Shown here: one piece after another, positions 30,501 to 50,574 of the stretch | Position numbering within the stretch: position 1 is the stretch's first letter | Layout: every line of letters begins with the position of its first letter | Assembly (NCBI RefSeq): GCF_022458985.1 | Contig: NC_061783.1 | Span: forward strand, 12,593,913 to 12,657,912 | DNA: 64,000 bases | Reading direction: 5' to 3' | DNA from: Mugil cephalus | Lineage: Eukaryota; Chordata; Actinopteri; Mugiliformes; Mugilidae | The notes under the pieces: generated by a model | What the model saw: the letters and a program-made list of their open reading frames with translations, nothing else | The model's database searches: none | What the model was told of the DNA's origin: nothing | Translations under genes and position numbers: made by a program

Positions 30501-32315
30501 AACTGGTAAAAATACTAATACAAAATATCCACCCACCATCTTCTTGTTCTTGGCAGCATATTCAAATTTACATAATTCTTTTTAATTTTTTTTTCTTCCC
30601 ATTAATCAGTCGTTGTTTCATCCCCTGCTGTCGAAAAACTCATCTTCAAACCTCACTCATCTCTGTCTCAATCTCTTTTCAGGCTCTAATTTCTATTTTC
30701 AGCCAATTAAATTCAAGCTAAAACAATCACTCATCACTGGTCACGTATAGCTAAGCTAGTATGTATGTCTGCTGTTTTTACAGTATTAATATATTTGAAG
30801 ACATCAACATGAATTGTGATTTTTAACATGTTCCTTAAGTTTCTACATTATTTAGTTTAATTAATTCATCAATTAATCATTGAATGTTAAACAATAATTA
30901 AAATAACTCCTCTATCTGCTGTCCAACTGCTCTCCCTGCTCTTTTTTTTTAACTTTGTGGCATCAGTGTAGCACCTGTGCCAATTACATTAATTAAAATC
31001 ATTTCCGGGCTACTCCTGCCACCATTGCTTTTAACCCCTGTAATTAGAACTACGACTGGGTGTCATCTCCTCTCATTTCACACCTCAGCTCGTCCGTGTT
31101 AAATTTTTATGTGCAGTGCATGAAATAAATTCATAACACCAAGAATTTCCTCTGAAGAAATTGGCAGAAAGATGGGCTGCACCATCCGAATGAAAACTCA
31201 TGGATGAAGCCAGTGTGTGTGCTTTAATGACACACAGGACATTGAAGCTGGAGCTGAGTGGACAAGATATGTCAAGAGAGTGACTCTGTCAATCAACTCG
31301 CCTCTGGAAACAAGCAATGGCTCCGTTCCCTGTTGCTCAGTGCCAGGAGATGGAGCACCTGTTTGACACCAGCAAGACACTTGATATGGTGGATGCAGCT
31401 ATCCAGTTTTTATTTTTATTTTTTTTAACTCTTGGTTCCCATCTTTGTCTCCACTCAAACACTGAAGGCAGCCAACAGGTTCATGGTAAATACACCACAA
31501 GTGAAAGCGCGGATGAATGAGGGGGATATAATTAAGGTAAAGCTCCAGAGAGGAGGGAAAAAGCTATTAGAGCATACGCATACATCATGTGATTTTAATA
31601 TTTAAATGCAATTCATAGTTATGGTGGATCTATTTGCAGGAATCTAATCTCTTTATGTGAGGCTGGTATCTAAAAATGTTTGCTTTCATACATCAAAATC
31701 TTCTTTGGTTCAAAAGTTCTGTATATATATATTTCTCATAAATATTTTAATATTTAATATATTAATATATTTTAAGATTAACAATCCATAAAACAACGTA
31801 GATCAATTCATTAACTTAGTGTGTGGTGTTGAACACTAACATATAATCTTAGTCACTGAAATCCTCACAGCAAAAAGCCGACAATAAAGGTCAACATTAC
31901 CAAATCAGTTTATTTTATTTAACAAGGAACCCTCTCTACCCTCCAGACATTAGGAGGATCGATGATAACCCATTTGATCCAGGACCCTCAGATCCTCCTG
32001 AAATCATCTTGACTTAATTTTTAACCAAAAAAATGTTTAATCTTCACAGCATAATACTTTTTTTTCTTGGTATGAGCCATAGTTACACAGGGGGAAACAA
32101 TATGATAATTAAATAAACATCATTATGCATAAGTTTATTTCAGTTAAATGTAAAATTTGAGATCTAATACTAGAGTGTGAGCACAACTGTTAATAAAGAT
32201 AAAAAATATATATATATATACTTACATCAATGAAGATTGACATTCCCTTTTTAATCTCCATTTGAGCGCTGGGCTCCTCGGACACAGACTGAACCTCCTC
32301 TGAACAATCCATCAT
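2227..32315 (-). CDS. necab1: NECAB1, N-terminal EF-hand calcium-binding protein 1 (13 coding exons, 347 aa)
   Basis: Coding exons in transcript order are 32315-32226, 30149-30125, 28544-28436, 24621-24596, 24396-24299, 17299-17163, 10481-10360, 9194-9118, 7940-7893, 5841-5729, 4495-4418, 3209-3118 and 2255-2227. They total 1044 nt in one frame, ending TAA. All acceptors are AG and all donors GT. The start is the first of two tandem ATGs (MMDCSEEVQ). EF-hand 1 has a canonical loop at residues 36-47 ([12 protein letters not shown]). EF-hand 2 (70-81, DTHNTDNVDTDE) has Asp instead of Gly at loop position 6. The NECAB helical/coiled-coil region spans roughly 95-245, and a C-terminal ABM-like domain (about 245-343) ends in ASWWVLNNN. 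Human NECAB1 has 351 aa. The family is neuronal and cytosolic, and NECAB1 is reported to bind synaptotagmin-1. Head-to-head placement with tmem64 favours NECAB1 over NECAB2/3. Exon boundaries are my reconstruction. Exons 6-10 have weak donors (see findings). Introns hold repeats and microsatellites but no other gene that I recognise. Confidence 0.95.
2573..2656. repeat. Compound microsatellite (AC)n-(ATAG)n
   Basis: An AC run at 2573-2591 continues directly into about 16 ATAG units to 2656. It lies in necab1 intron 12, about 320 bp from the last exon. The minus-strand open frame through it (SIYL repeats) is an artefact of the tetranucleotide. Confidence 0.95.
9604..9969. mobile_element. Non-autonomous hAT-like MITE
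   Basis: The ends are imperfect inverted repeats: CAGGGGTCTTCAAT on the left and, reverse-complemented, CATAGGTCTTCAAT on the right. Internal AAGGACCCCC and GGACCCCTTGG motifs are typical of a common fish repeat that starts this way. It is about 366 bp and AT-rich inside, with no transposase frame. It lies in necab1 intron 7. I could not identify a clean 8-bp target duplication, so the exact ends and superfamily are tentative. Confidence 0.5.
11683..11751. repeat. Compound (AT)n/(TG)n microsatellite
   Basis: Alternating TA with ACATA interruptions (11683-11715) runs into about 18 TG units (to 11751). It lies in necab1 intron 6. Alternating purine-pyrimidine tracts of this kind are often length-polymorphic. 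Confidence 0.9.
14599..14873. mobile_element. Decayed hAT-type MITE (GTCAAAC...GTTTGAC ends)
   Basis: The left end CAGGACGTCAAACTCATTTT and the right end TTTGACACCATTG are diverged inverted repeats. The interior contains GGCCAGATTAGACC and GGTGGGCCCTTGG, typical of a widespread vertebrate hAT-derived repeat. It is about 275 bp with no coding capacity and lies in necab1 intron 6. Family assignment is from memory of the consensus. Confidence 0.45.
15445..15512. repeat. (CA)34 microsatellite
   Basis: An uninterrupted CA dinucleotide run of 68 bp in necab1 intron 6. Length and purity suggest high polymorphism. Confidence 0.97.
15840..16096 (+). repeat. Teleost dispersed repeat, probably a LINE tail
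   Basis: The segment opens with CTCAT repeats, then CCGCTTATCCTCACTAGG, GGAGCCCATCCCAGCTGTCA, TTGGGCGAGAGGCGAGGT and, further on, CACCGGAGTACCCAGAGAAA and ACTCCACCCAGAAAG. I recognise this as a diverged copy of a very common fish repeat, likely the 3' part of an L2-like non-LTR element. About 70 bp of the usual middle appears missing. The open frame through it is not a gene. Confidence 0.7.
18966..19040 (-). repeat. Fragment of the same dispersed repeat, inverted
   Basis: AACTGGTGACTTATCCAC, CACCGCCTCTCACCCAGTGA and AACTAGGCTCTGATG read as a degraded reverse complement of the GGAGCC...GCGAGAGGCGAGGT block at 15840-16096. It is short and diverged, and lies in necab1 intron 5. Confidence 0.5.
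21775..21865 (+). repeat. Retroposon 3'-tail-like fragment
   Basis: CAACGTAATTTCGTTCTGT, then ACAAAATGACAATAAAG and a short TCTAAG repeat, resembles the 3' end of a fish LINE or SINE: AATAAAG-type tail followed by a simple repeat. No coding sequence is attached. The family is uncertain. Confidence 0.4.
25621..26008. mobile_element. Internally deleted Tc1-like relic
   Basis: The left end TACACCAATCAGGCATAAC and the right end GGCTGATTGGTGTG are imperfect inverted repeats of a common fish Tc1-like family, with TA/TG at the outer edge. The interior keeps scattered pieces of the transposase coding strand in minus orientation: segments corresponding to the DDE region around TTTCCCAGCAGGACACTG and CATCCTGCTGGGGATGGCC. 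There are stops and large deletions. It is about 390 bp against about 1.3-1.6 kb for a complete element, and lies in necab1 intron 3. Confidence 0.65.
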
Positions 32316-33954
32316 CCACAGCGTAGCTTCACTTGTAAACTGCAGAGGAATGTGTCGCTTAGGACCTCTTATATGATCACTGTCTCTGCTCCGAGCTGCT
32401 GCAAAGTGAGACGGAATAAGCCGTGACTTCCAAAATAAAATGGCACAGTTTGATATGAATTTTTTTAAAGACGCCCACGAGAAAAGTAACATTTCCTGCA
32501 AGCCTGTTTGCCCGTGCATTAAAATCCAATTTTCGTCTCGTCATTCTGTCGCTGTGTTTTGAATCAAGCCTACACACATACATGTATCTGCGACTAAATA
32601 TGAAATGTAGGTTACACGCTTTTGTTTTGAAAGATAAATCACCAAACGTCCTGAAATGTGCTGGGCGCCTCTGTCTGTCTTGATACTTGTATGTATTTCG
32701 CAGTCTTTTGCATTTTTAAAAAGGTTGCGCAAAAAATAAAAATAAAAAAATATAACAGACAAATAAAAAACAAAACATTTAGTGACTGATCACTCAAAGC
32801 TTTGTGCTTTGTAAAAGATACTCTATACTCTGACAACAGCTTTAAGCACTAAATCCGAATCTAAAATGTGATCTCAGTCATTAGACAGAGACACTTTTGA
32901 ATTGAAAGATAACTCTGATCAGTCTCTTAACGATTGCAAATTTGTACTTGATCAGTTTAAAGTTTTTGATTTAATGATTTCCTATAACAACAACAACTAC
33001 TACTGAAACAAAGACTCCCAAAGCCCCCTATTACTCACCGATAAATACGTTATACGTTGCTCTGAAGTAATTCTGGTAATTTGAACTCCCTCAACTTAAA
33101 TTGCATTGTGAGATAACGGTGAAGTGATCGTAAAACTGTGCAACACCTCCATCTAGTGGAGCGATTTGACAACACACGACCACAAGTCATTTAGAATGAT
33201 TAAAAAGTGGACTTGACGTAATCGTTAGTCCACAGCTTTGGTTAGACAGCTTTAAAAGGAGCAGAGAGGCAGAACGATGAGTTTTTTTTTTGAGGACTGT
33301 GTCCTAAAGGCGCTCTTCAACCACAGCTGGGAGATCCAGGCGATGAGCAGCCGTAGATGCATGAATGCACACATTGTCTGCTTCACTCCCCTCTATGAAT
33401 TTATGCTAAGCATGCCAAACAAGGAGATCCCCTTCAGGCTCCCTTACTATACTATGTGCTTAAATCCTAAATATAGAATAATACTGGAGCACAAATGTAG
33501 ATTAAATAGGAGAGGTTATACCATATGTTAAACAATGCAGTTAAACATTATCTCTAATGCAACAACCTACAAATTATAATTCTACTAACATGTTAATTTG
33601 TTATATAAATAATTCAGCAGCAACAATTATATGAAAATAAAATGCTCTGAATGGAAACATAATATATACTTTTTAAAAAAATACTTTACATATAGGAATT
33701 ACTTGTATGCATTGATTTGCTTCAATTTATGAAACAAAACATCATTGGGCTCTCGACTGAGGTCCAGATTCCATGTACCCTGATATATCTTCGCACAATA
33801 GTATAATTCTCTGATATGCTATAATTAATAAAAGCTAGTTATTTGTTTCTTTATCTGTTTGCAAGTTTACATTTGCACTGTCGATGTCTTAACATGGGCT
33901 TGGATTTAAACTTTACCCTAGCTGATCTCTTACTTTCTTTAGACTGCATGTGAC

Positions 33955-34032
<78 letters not shown>

Positions 34033-34479
34033 TTTATCCCCTTTTCAATCCTGATAATGTCAGCATGGTCATGTGATGGAAAGTACATACATAACATGTA
34101 GCTTGAAAAAATATTCAAGGTGGCTTCAAATTCAGCTTCAAATAACTGTAAATGCATTATAATCGAACTCAAACTGTTTCCCCTTTTTTATTTTAGGCGA
34201 CTTTTTACTCAAGTTTAATTTTTGAATGTATGCTATAATGCAGTGTTTGTACCTTTTGGAAACCCACTTGGAAAACTGCCTCTCCTTCTCGTGTTGCAGT
34301 TTACCGTTATTATTTATTAATAGATAAATGACGGAGGAATAAACCGGACCATGGCATGGCAGAGTGAGCTCATCCTGCTTATGTGGCAGCAGCACGGTGG
34401 CTGACAGCAGAAACCACGCAGGGTAATTGATCAAAAACAAACACGGCTTGTCTCGAAACAACGCGAAGCCTCGCGATAA
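32316..34479. other. Intergenic spacer between necab1 and the tmem64 promoter
   Basis: AT-rich sequence with no recognisable coding frame. The necab1 5' UTR and promoter must start here, since the frame stays open 5' of the start codon to 32519, but I see no convincing TATA box or first-exon donor to place the start site. A long GATA microsatellite lies at 33955-34032. Confidence 0.5.
33955..34032. repeat. (GATA)n microsatellite
   Basis: About 19 uninterrupted GATA units in the necab1-tmem64 intergenic region, roughly 500 bp upstream of the GC-rich tmem64 promoter. Confidence 0.97.
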
Positions 34480-34830
34480 CAATCGAAGCGTCCTGATTGG
34501 CCGACGTCGTCCAGCGCTCGGTCACATGCGGTGGGGTTACTTGGCATTCTGGGACACAAACAGTGGTCGGTGGGTATGAAATGAAAGGCTTCAGCGGCGA
34601 CAACCACCGTGGACGGAGGGCGACGGCAGAAACGACAACACCGAGACGAGAGAGGAGAAGGAGCAGCAGCCCGGGAGTTCGTGTCCGAGCCTTGCGTCCT
34701 GTTTTCCGCTGCGGTGTCCGGGGGAGGCTGAGCTGAAAGAGAACTACGGTGATTTAGTCTGTGAAATGCAGCGTCGGACTTTATCCACGCAGCGAGCTAG
34801 ATAGCTAACGACGGGGAGTAAGTTAGCCCT
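34480..34830 (+). promoter_or_regulatory. GC-rich promoter region of tmem64
   Basis: Local GC and CpG content rise sharply against the flanks. An inverted CCAAT box (ATTGG) is at 34496-34500. GCATTCTGGGAC at 34544-34555 reverse-complements to GTCCCAGAATGC, matching the core of the ZNF143/Staf site. There is no TATA box at the expected spacing, which fits a housekeeping-type promoter. GGGGAGTAAGT near 34813-34823 could be the donor of a noncoding first exon, paired with the T-rich tract and CAG acceptor ending at 35129. Promoter assignment is inference from composition and position. Confidence 0.55.
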
Positions 34831-35133
34831 GCAGTGATTTGTGCTGGCGTGTGGACGTTAGCTGGATGGGAGTAGAAGGGGAGGTATAAAAGTTAATGTT
34901 GATGCACAGCTTCTCTCCTTGTCACCTCTGTCCCGCCCTCTCAGCTCCCTTCATCTATTGACTCAACCTTGTCCTGAGCTGAGTGATGATAACTCTGAGT
35001 ATGGCGAGTGTTTCAGACGGTGACTACAAAACTGGCAACTTTAAGTCATTGTACTGGCACTTTGTCCAGCTGGTGTACCCGAGATAAGATAAACATAGTG
35101 ATTTTTTTTTTTTTTTTTTTGACTAGCAGAGCA

Positions 35134-43931
<8,798 letters not shown>

Positions 43932-46870
43932 CCCGGCCTCGGTCACTGGGTCGAGTTTAGACTGCGTCCGAAACGAGCCGGCGGCGTAGAGTTCAAGCTT
44001 CGTCGTGGCGCCGCGTTCAAGGCCGGCCGCCTGAAGCGTCTCCAGCCGGTGCGACGTCGCAGAAGAAGTGGGACCACGCACCTCTGGCGAAACGGTGCAG
44101 GGGAATAAGGTTTTTACGGTACATTGTCTCGGTAGATTATTGTTTTATTTCTTATTAACTCTGTTACAAGAGATGTCTAGAAGTATGAGAGGTGGTGCAG
44201 CGAGTGAGTCATTAAGAACATAGCCAGGCGTTAGCTGCCAGCTATCATCATGAATGTGCAATCTGGAGCTTTCTGCAAAACCAAGGAATAGATTTTCCAC
44301 TTCAGTGTCAAAACAATGCCAACCTATGCACCTTTATCTCATACTCTTGGTTTAATTCAGGGGATTCTATTTTTTTTTTTTTTTTGGTTTACATCATGTG
44401 CTCATTTACAGTATAATTAATAAGGGCATTATTAATACCTTTCATTCACCTTTTAGTCATTTTTTTTAAGTGTCTTATTTTTAGACGGTGGAGGAAGCTC
44501 TCAGTGAGCAGGGCTCGCTCTCTTTTTTTGTTTTTTTGTTTTCGGTGGAGGTCTCTCTTCTTGTTTTCAGCGCTTCTTTAGGTTTGATAAGCGCAGCTGG
44601 AGTGGAGAGCAGCTTTCACAGCAGGAAATTCAGGAATGTTTCTGCCAGGAAGTTTTTTCGTCTGACGTGAGCGGCCGCTCCGTGGCTGCGCCTCGCGTTC
44701 AGTCGCCGAGCGATTAACCGCGTTGAACCGAAGCCGAGATGTCAAGCTTTCCTGTCAGCGTTCATCCTGAGTTCTCATTAGCTGTTTGTTTTTTTTTCCT
44801 ACATTGGGAGATTATCCATTTATTTTTCATGTCTGTTTTTAAATGATGATTTTGACAATTCAGTGCAATACATCGAGGACCGGTGACGAAGTGGCATGAA
44901 TGTCATACTTCAGTGCTGAAACCAAACTAATCAGAAATGCTCTCATGCATACACAAATAACACAAACCTAAATGTGTGATTTATTTAGGTTTTACTTGCG
45001 GTATAGACGTGTGCTCTAGATGAGATACAGAGGCTTTTATTTTTTATGTGCCATTAATTGATAGAGCTCATCAGACATTATGACATTGGGCCCATCTGAG
45101 TTGAGGCTACTCGTTACTTAACTTAACTTTCACGTTCTTTTTTTTTTTAATTTACCTGTGAATATTTTTGTGTCTTAGCTCTTAATACAACAACAACTCA
45201 TGCTGTAGGTTCTTTTTGCACAGTCCACTACAACAGACAAAACGTTATTTTCTTACAGATCAACTAACAAAGGGGTTTGGTTGTTAAAAAGAAAAAAAAA
45301 AAGAACAAACAAAAGAACTGGATGCGTCTCAGAAGCTGACAATCAAACTCAACACGGACACAAAGTGATGAATGTGATACTACCTTTTCTTTTTACTTTA
45401 TTTTATTGTGATGCTGCTCCTCAGACAGGTTGAGGAATAATAAGGGCTCCTACATGAAATATCCATCTTTACGTCCCTTGTAATTGTCCACAGAAGCCTG
45501 TTTTTCTTTCTTTCTTTCTTTCTTCTTAAACGCTGGCACAACTTCTTGTTTTTCATTTTTCTACAAATTCTTCTTCTTCTTCTTCTAAAAGCCAGAATCG
45601 ACGTTTGTTCAGACACATTCCATGCTGTCAGTCCTCTGACAAGCTGTAGAGTTATTTTCATGCTAAATGTCGATCTAAGGGCCCCTTTCTTTGTGAATTC
45701 AGCAATAATGTTTGACAGTCGAAAGCAAAAAAATAAATAAATAAATATATATATATATATACACACACACACATACAGTATATGATCAAAATCCTACCAG
45801 TAAGATCTTTAGCCAAGTGTAGGGAATCATTCATTCAGCCCCAGTGTGAGATTGAGATCGTTTGTAAACCTTTCAAAAGTGAACAACAACAAGAAAAAAA
45901 AACTGTCCGTCTTGAAGATTTAGTGTCACCATCTCAAGGTTTGTTTTACAGTGTTCAACCTGCCTTTTACCTCCCGCTGCCTCCGTCTGCGCTGCCTGTG
46001 AAGTGAAAGACATGTCACGAGACACACCAACATCTGTGAGCAGAACCGCTTTTATAGCACTTTGTTTGGAGAGTCTCCAATTTCTTTTTTTAAATTTTTT
46101 TTTGATTGGTTGCTTATAGATCAACCTCTCACATGAATCCCCTTTTTTCCCCTTTTACTTGAATTGAACATTTATGTGAAGAAAGCTGAGTAAATTTGAA
46201 AGGTAAAAGTCTCACCTGTTGTCACTTCCTAAATGAATTTAGTTTGCCCTCTTTTTTTTAAATTTATTTATTTATTTTTTTGGTCATGAGACATTTTATA
46301 AATGTCCCCCGACAAGACAGAGAGACTCTCCAAAAGCAAAGTGTGATTCAAGACGCCGTTCTGCTCGGAATGGGAGAGGAAGTTTTTAATGCAAAAATCA
46401 AACATGTGAAACTAGATCGGCCACCGCGGACACATTTCATGATACTTTAGCCTCTCAGCAGGACTCTAAATACCTGAGATCGTGGAGAAATTAGCTGTTT
46501 AACACAGAAGATGTTGGTTCTTCCTAGGTGGGCTCTACTTAACTTAGATATAGTTATGCAACAACTGATTCCTAAGGGAAGTATATTTCATAGACACCCA
46601 CGTAAGACCTGGATCTGGGATGTAAATGAACAGAACTGTTCTAGAGGAAGCCGGTGTGACAGCACTGTTGTCACGTCGTCAAGTGTCACGTTGAGGGTCA
46701 CGTCTGGTGCTATGAAATGCAATACTTCCCCATCTGTATCAAGTGCATTACACATATACTGTATTTTGTAATACAGAGAATTTTACAGTGTATAAATATT
46801 GTTATTTATCACTGTACGTTGCTTGTTCAGTGTTATTTATGAAAGAGAAAATAAAATCTGTCAGATTTTG
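43932..46870 (+). other. Long 3' UTR of tmem64
   Basis: No introns or competing genes are apparent between the tmem64 stop and the AATAAA at 46850. The interval is T-rich, with several poly(T) and ATTTA-like stretches and a (TTTC)n and (AT)n/(AC)n patch (45503-45524 and 45728-45775). A minus-strand 124-codon open frame here is composed of simple-sequence residues and is not a gene. UTR extent is inferred. Confidence 0.5.
46850..46855 (+). terminator. Probable tmem64 poly(A) signal
   Basis: AATAAA in the context GAAAATAAAATCTG, followed within 15-40 nt by T/G-rich sequence (TTTTGTTACAACTTTTGG). It is the best-formed signal downstream of the tmem64 stop. Confidence 0.5.
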
Positions 46871-47317
46871 TTACAACTTTTGGTTCAGATCTTTATTTGA
46901 TGTTGCATTTTAATTGTATGCAGATTTCTACCTCGCACAGAAATGCATCTGACAAAAATTAGCAGTTTTAAACCTCTGTTGAACTGAAGTGTTCAACAGA
47001 CAAGTGTGATCTTCACATGAAGTCAGGTTTGCCACAAGGTTAAACTACATAGTGTTTCCTACTGCTCTTTAAAACTACTCAAAAAGCCGCTGACGTCTGT
47101 GAGTGCTGTTAAAAATTTGCACGTACTCATGTCTGACAGCACAGATGCAGCCGTGTGGTGGTGAAGCACTTTCAACCAATCATCGTAGTCATGTGAGTCT
47201 TTTGTCAAATGTGTACCGTTAATAACGTTTTCGTATATAAGGAGGGATGGGATTATTTCTACAGTTTAAACACGTGACACAAATCTTGCAGCAACAACCC
47301 TCCCACTGTGGCAGACA

Positions 47318-47994
47318 GTGATGACAGGGAGGGACAGGGCAGCAGGCCGTCCTAAAAGCAGAGGGTCCACGTCCCCCAGAGGTATTTGGGAAAAAAATAT
47401 AAAGATCAGTGACCATGCCTGCAACCGTCAAAAATCCCACATCATGCCATTTTGTACAGTGTGCAATTATGACGTGGACATAATCCACCAGGGAGCTGCA
47501 GGTAATAAATGAATTAGGCCTGTGATGTGTGCCTATGTCAATTTAATTATCACATTCTTGAAAATAAAAAAATATCTGTTGCATTTGACAAAATAAATTA
47601 TTACAATTTTAATGAAATAATTGGATGCTGTTAATTTGTGGCTATCAGCTCTTATAAACACACATATAATGTAAGTAGGTTTACTTTGAATTTTACTGTT
47701 CAGTGTTCATGTTGCCCAGGCTGTGCATTGCACATTATATTTTAACATCAGGTCAAAAGGTTAGTTGTCTAAACCAGTCAAAATAAAAACTATGAACAAG
47801 TTTGTGTGTGCGTTACAGACTGTCGACACCACGTCAAAGACAAAAAACACTCAAAGGTTGTGGCCAGTGTAGATGCTGTTCCAAAAATGCAAACTTTTTT
47901 TCATCATGTTAGTGATCTAAGACCTATTCACCACACGACACAAGTCAAAATACTTTGCCAAGGTTGGCAGGTCTGTAATTGTGTATTTTGTTGA
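47318..47994 (+). pseudogene. Two-part zinc-finger relic, transposon-derived type
   Basis: One open frame (to 47501) ends with PFCTVCNYDVDIIHQGAA. A GTAATA donor-like site follows at 47502. An acceptor (TTACAG, ending 47818) leads into CRHHVKDKKHSKVV and PKMQTFF, then a stop at 47992-47994. Joining the parts keeps frame and restores a C2H2-like finger: C-x2-C, a spacer, then H...KKH. This arrangement with a downstream TFF resembles the N-terminal zinc-finger region of hAT-like transposase-derived fish proteins. The 317-bp gap behaves like an intron. No transposase catalytic core follows, so it is either a relic or an exonised fragment. Boundaries are inferred. Confidence 0.35.
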
Positions 47995-48966
47995 ATAGCA
48001 GTAAAAACAGGCTAAGCTAATCTCTGTGGTTTAAAATCACGCGGTTGTGTGGTGACAACATGTAGGGGGGTGACTCCAGAACGCTGGAAGTCACTGTTCA
48101 GTCTTCTTGAGGTGTCGTGGGCCTAAGTTAATGAAACATCGGTGAAGGGAGGTTCCCACTTAAAAACCCCAATGATGTGCCACAATACTGCCTACTGCCG
48201 CTGGCTAGGCTAGTTAGCTGGCGTCTTCTTTCTTGTTGGTTGCTAGCTGGTAGCTGACTGCTAGCCTGCCGGTTGGTTTTCAGTTGGATTGGGCTTCCAA
48301 ATGTGTTTTGTCTCAGATCTTGGCACAGGGGATTGTAACATCCTGTGTAATAATGAGTAATAATGAATGCTTAAATACTGACATCTCTAATATAGAAACA
48401 TTACTTCGACAAGTAAAATTAGCAGCTCTGAATAAAAAACAGTTCCTGCATTCAAAATGCTACATAAGCAAAAGGGCATTTATGTAAATGTAATAAATAA
48501 ATCATCGTTCTAGTACGTTTAATCTCAAAGATCGCTGCTTCATTCTCTTTGCTGACAGTAAGTCATGATAGTGAAGTTTAAAAAGTACGTTGGTTTTCAG
48601 GTTCAACCAAGACAAAGACATGCAACCCTCTTTACGGGAACAGACTGTCACGGTGAACAGGAACAGTCAGTCGTCTTGCTGTAAATCTTTACTAAACATG
48701 TATATGTCAGAACTGAATGTTTTGTTTCCAGACCAAATGATGTGTGACATGTCAAGTTCCGGGCAGGAAGGCTGAGCTAACAAAACAAGTTAAACGAGCA
48801 TGAGGAACGATGATGGGAGAACCTTGCTGAAAATCTGGTTCTGTCTCTGTCTACTTTGGCCTTCTTCTTCTTTTAGTGAATGCTGTCTATCAAGTTGGGG
48901 AGAAATTCATCCATTACATGTTCAATGTTCTACTGTAGACAGCACCGCTTAGAGCACGTAGACATA

Positions 48967-49170
48967 CAGTGGGGGAAATAAGTATTTGATCCCCTGCTGA
49001 ATTTGTAAGTTTTCCCACTTCCATAGAAATGATCAGACTCTGGTTTTTATGGTCGTTTACTGGTTATGGGTATAGACAGAATATCAATCGAAAATGCATA
49101 AAAAACACACAATCTAAAAGTTATAAATTGTTATGTATTTTATTAAGGGAAATAAGTATTTGATCCCCAA
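48967..49170 (+). repeat. Left terminal inverted repeat of the Tc1 element
   Basis: 204 bp beginning CAGTGGGGGAAATAAG and ending GATCCCCAA. Outer and inner direct repeats of GGAAATAAGTATTTGATC lie near 48973 and 49147. Inverted partner at 50369-50572. Confidence 0.95.
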
Positions 49171-49182
49171 GCACAATACAAG

Positions 49183-50256
<1,074 letters not shown>

Positions 50257-50368
50257 TTATATACATGACGAGTTAAGATCAGGAGTATTGGTAATTAGTT
50301 GACTGAGCACAGCTGTGTGCCACATGCGCACCAGCCAATCTGTAGGAGCCTGAATTCTAAGTGAATTG

Positions 50369-50572
50369 TTGGGGATCAAATACTTATTTCCCTTAATAAA
50401 ATACATAACAATTTATAACTTTTAGATTGTGTGTTTTTTATGCATTTTCGATTGATATTCTGTCTATACCCATAACTAGTAAACAACCATAAAAACCAGA
50501 GTCTGATCATTTCTATGGAAGTGGGCAAACTTACAAATTCAGCAGGGGATCAAATACTTATTTCCCCCACTG
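50369..50572 (-). repeat. Right terminal inverted repeat of the Tc1 element
   Basis: Reverse complement of the left repeat apart from three substitutions: G for T, T for C and A for G, read in left-repeat orientation. Ends CCCCCACTG next to TA. Confidence 0.95.
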
Positions 50573-50574
50573 TA

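Noticed and set aside
45398-45772. 124-codon minus-strand frame in the tmem64 3' UTR
   Set aside because: Built on (AT)n, (TTTC)n and (TTC)n simple sequence; composition is not protein-like.
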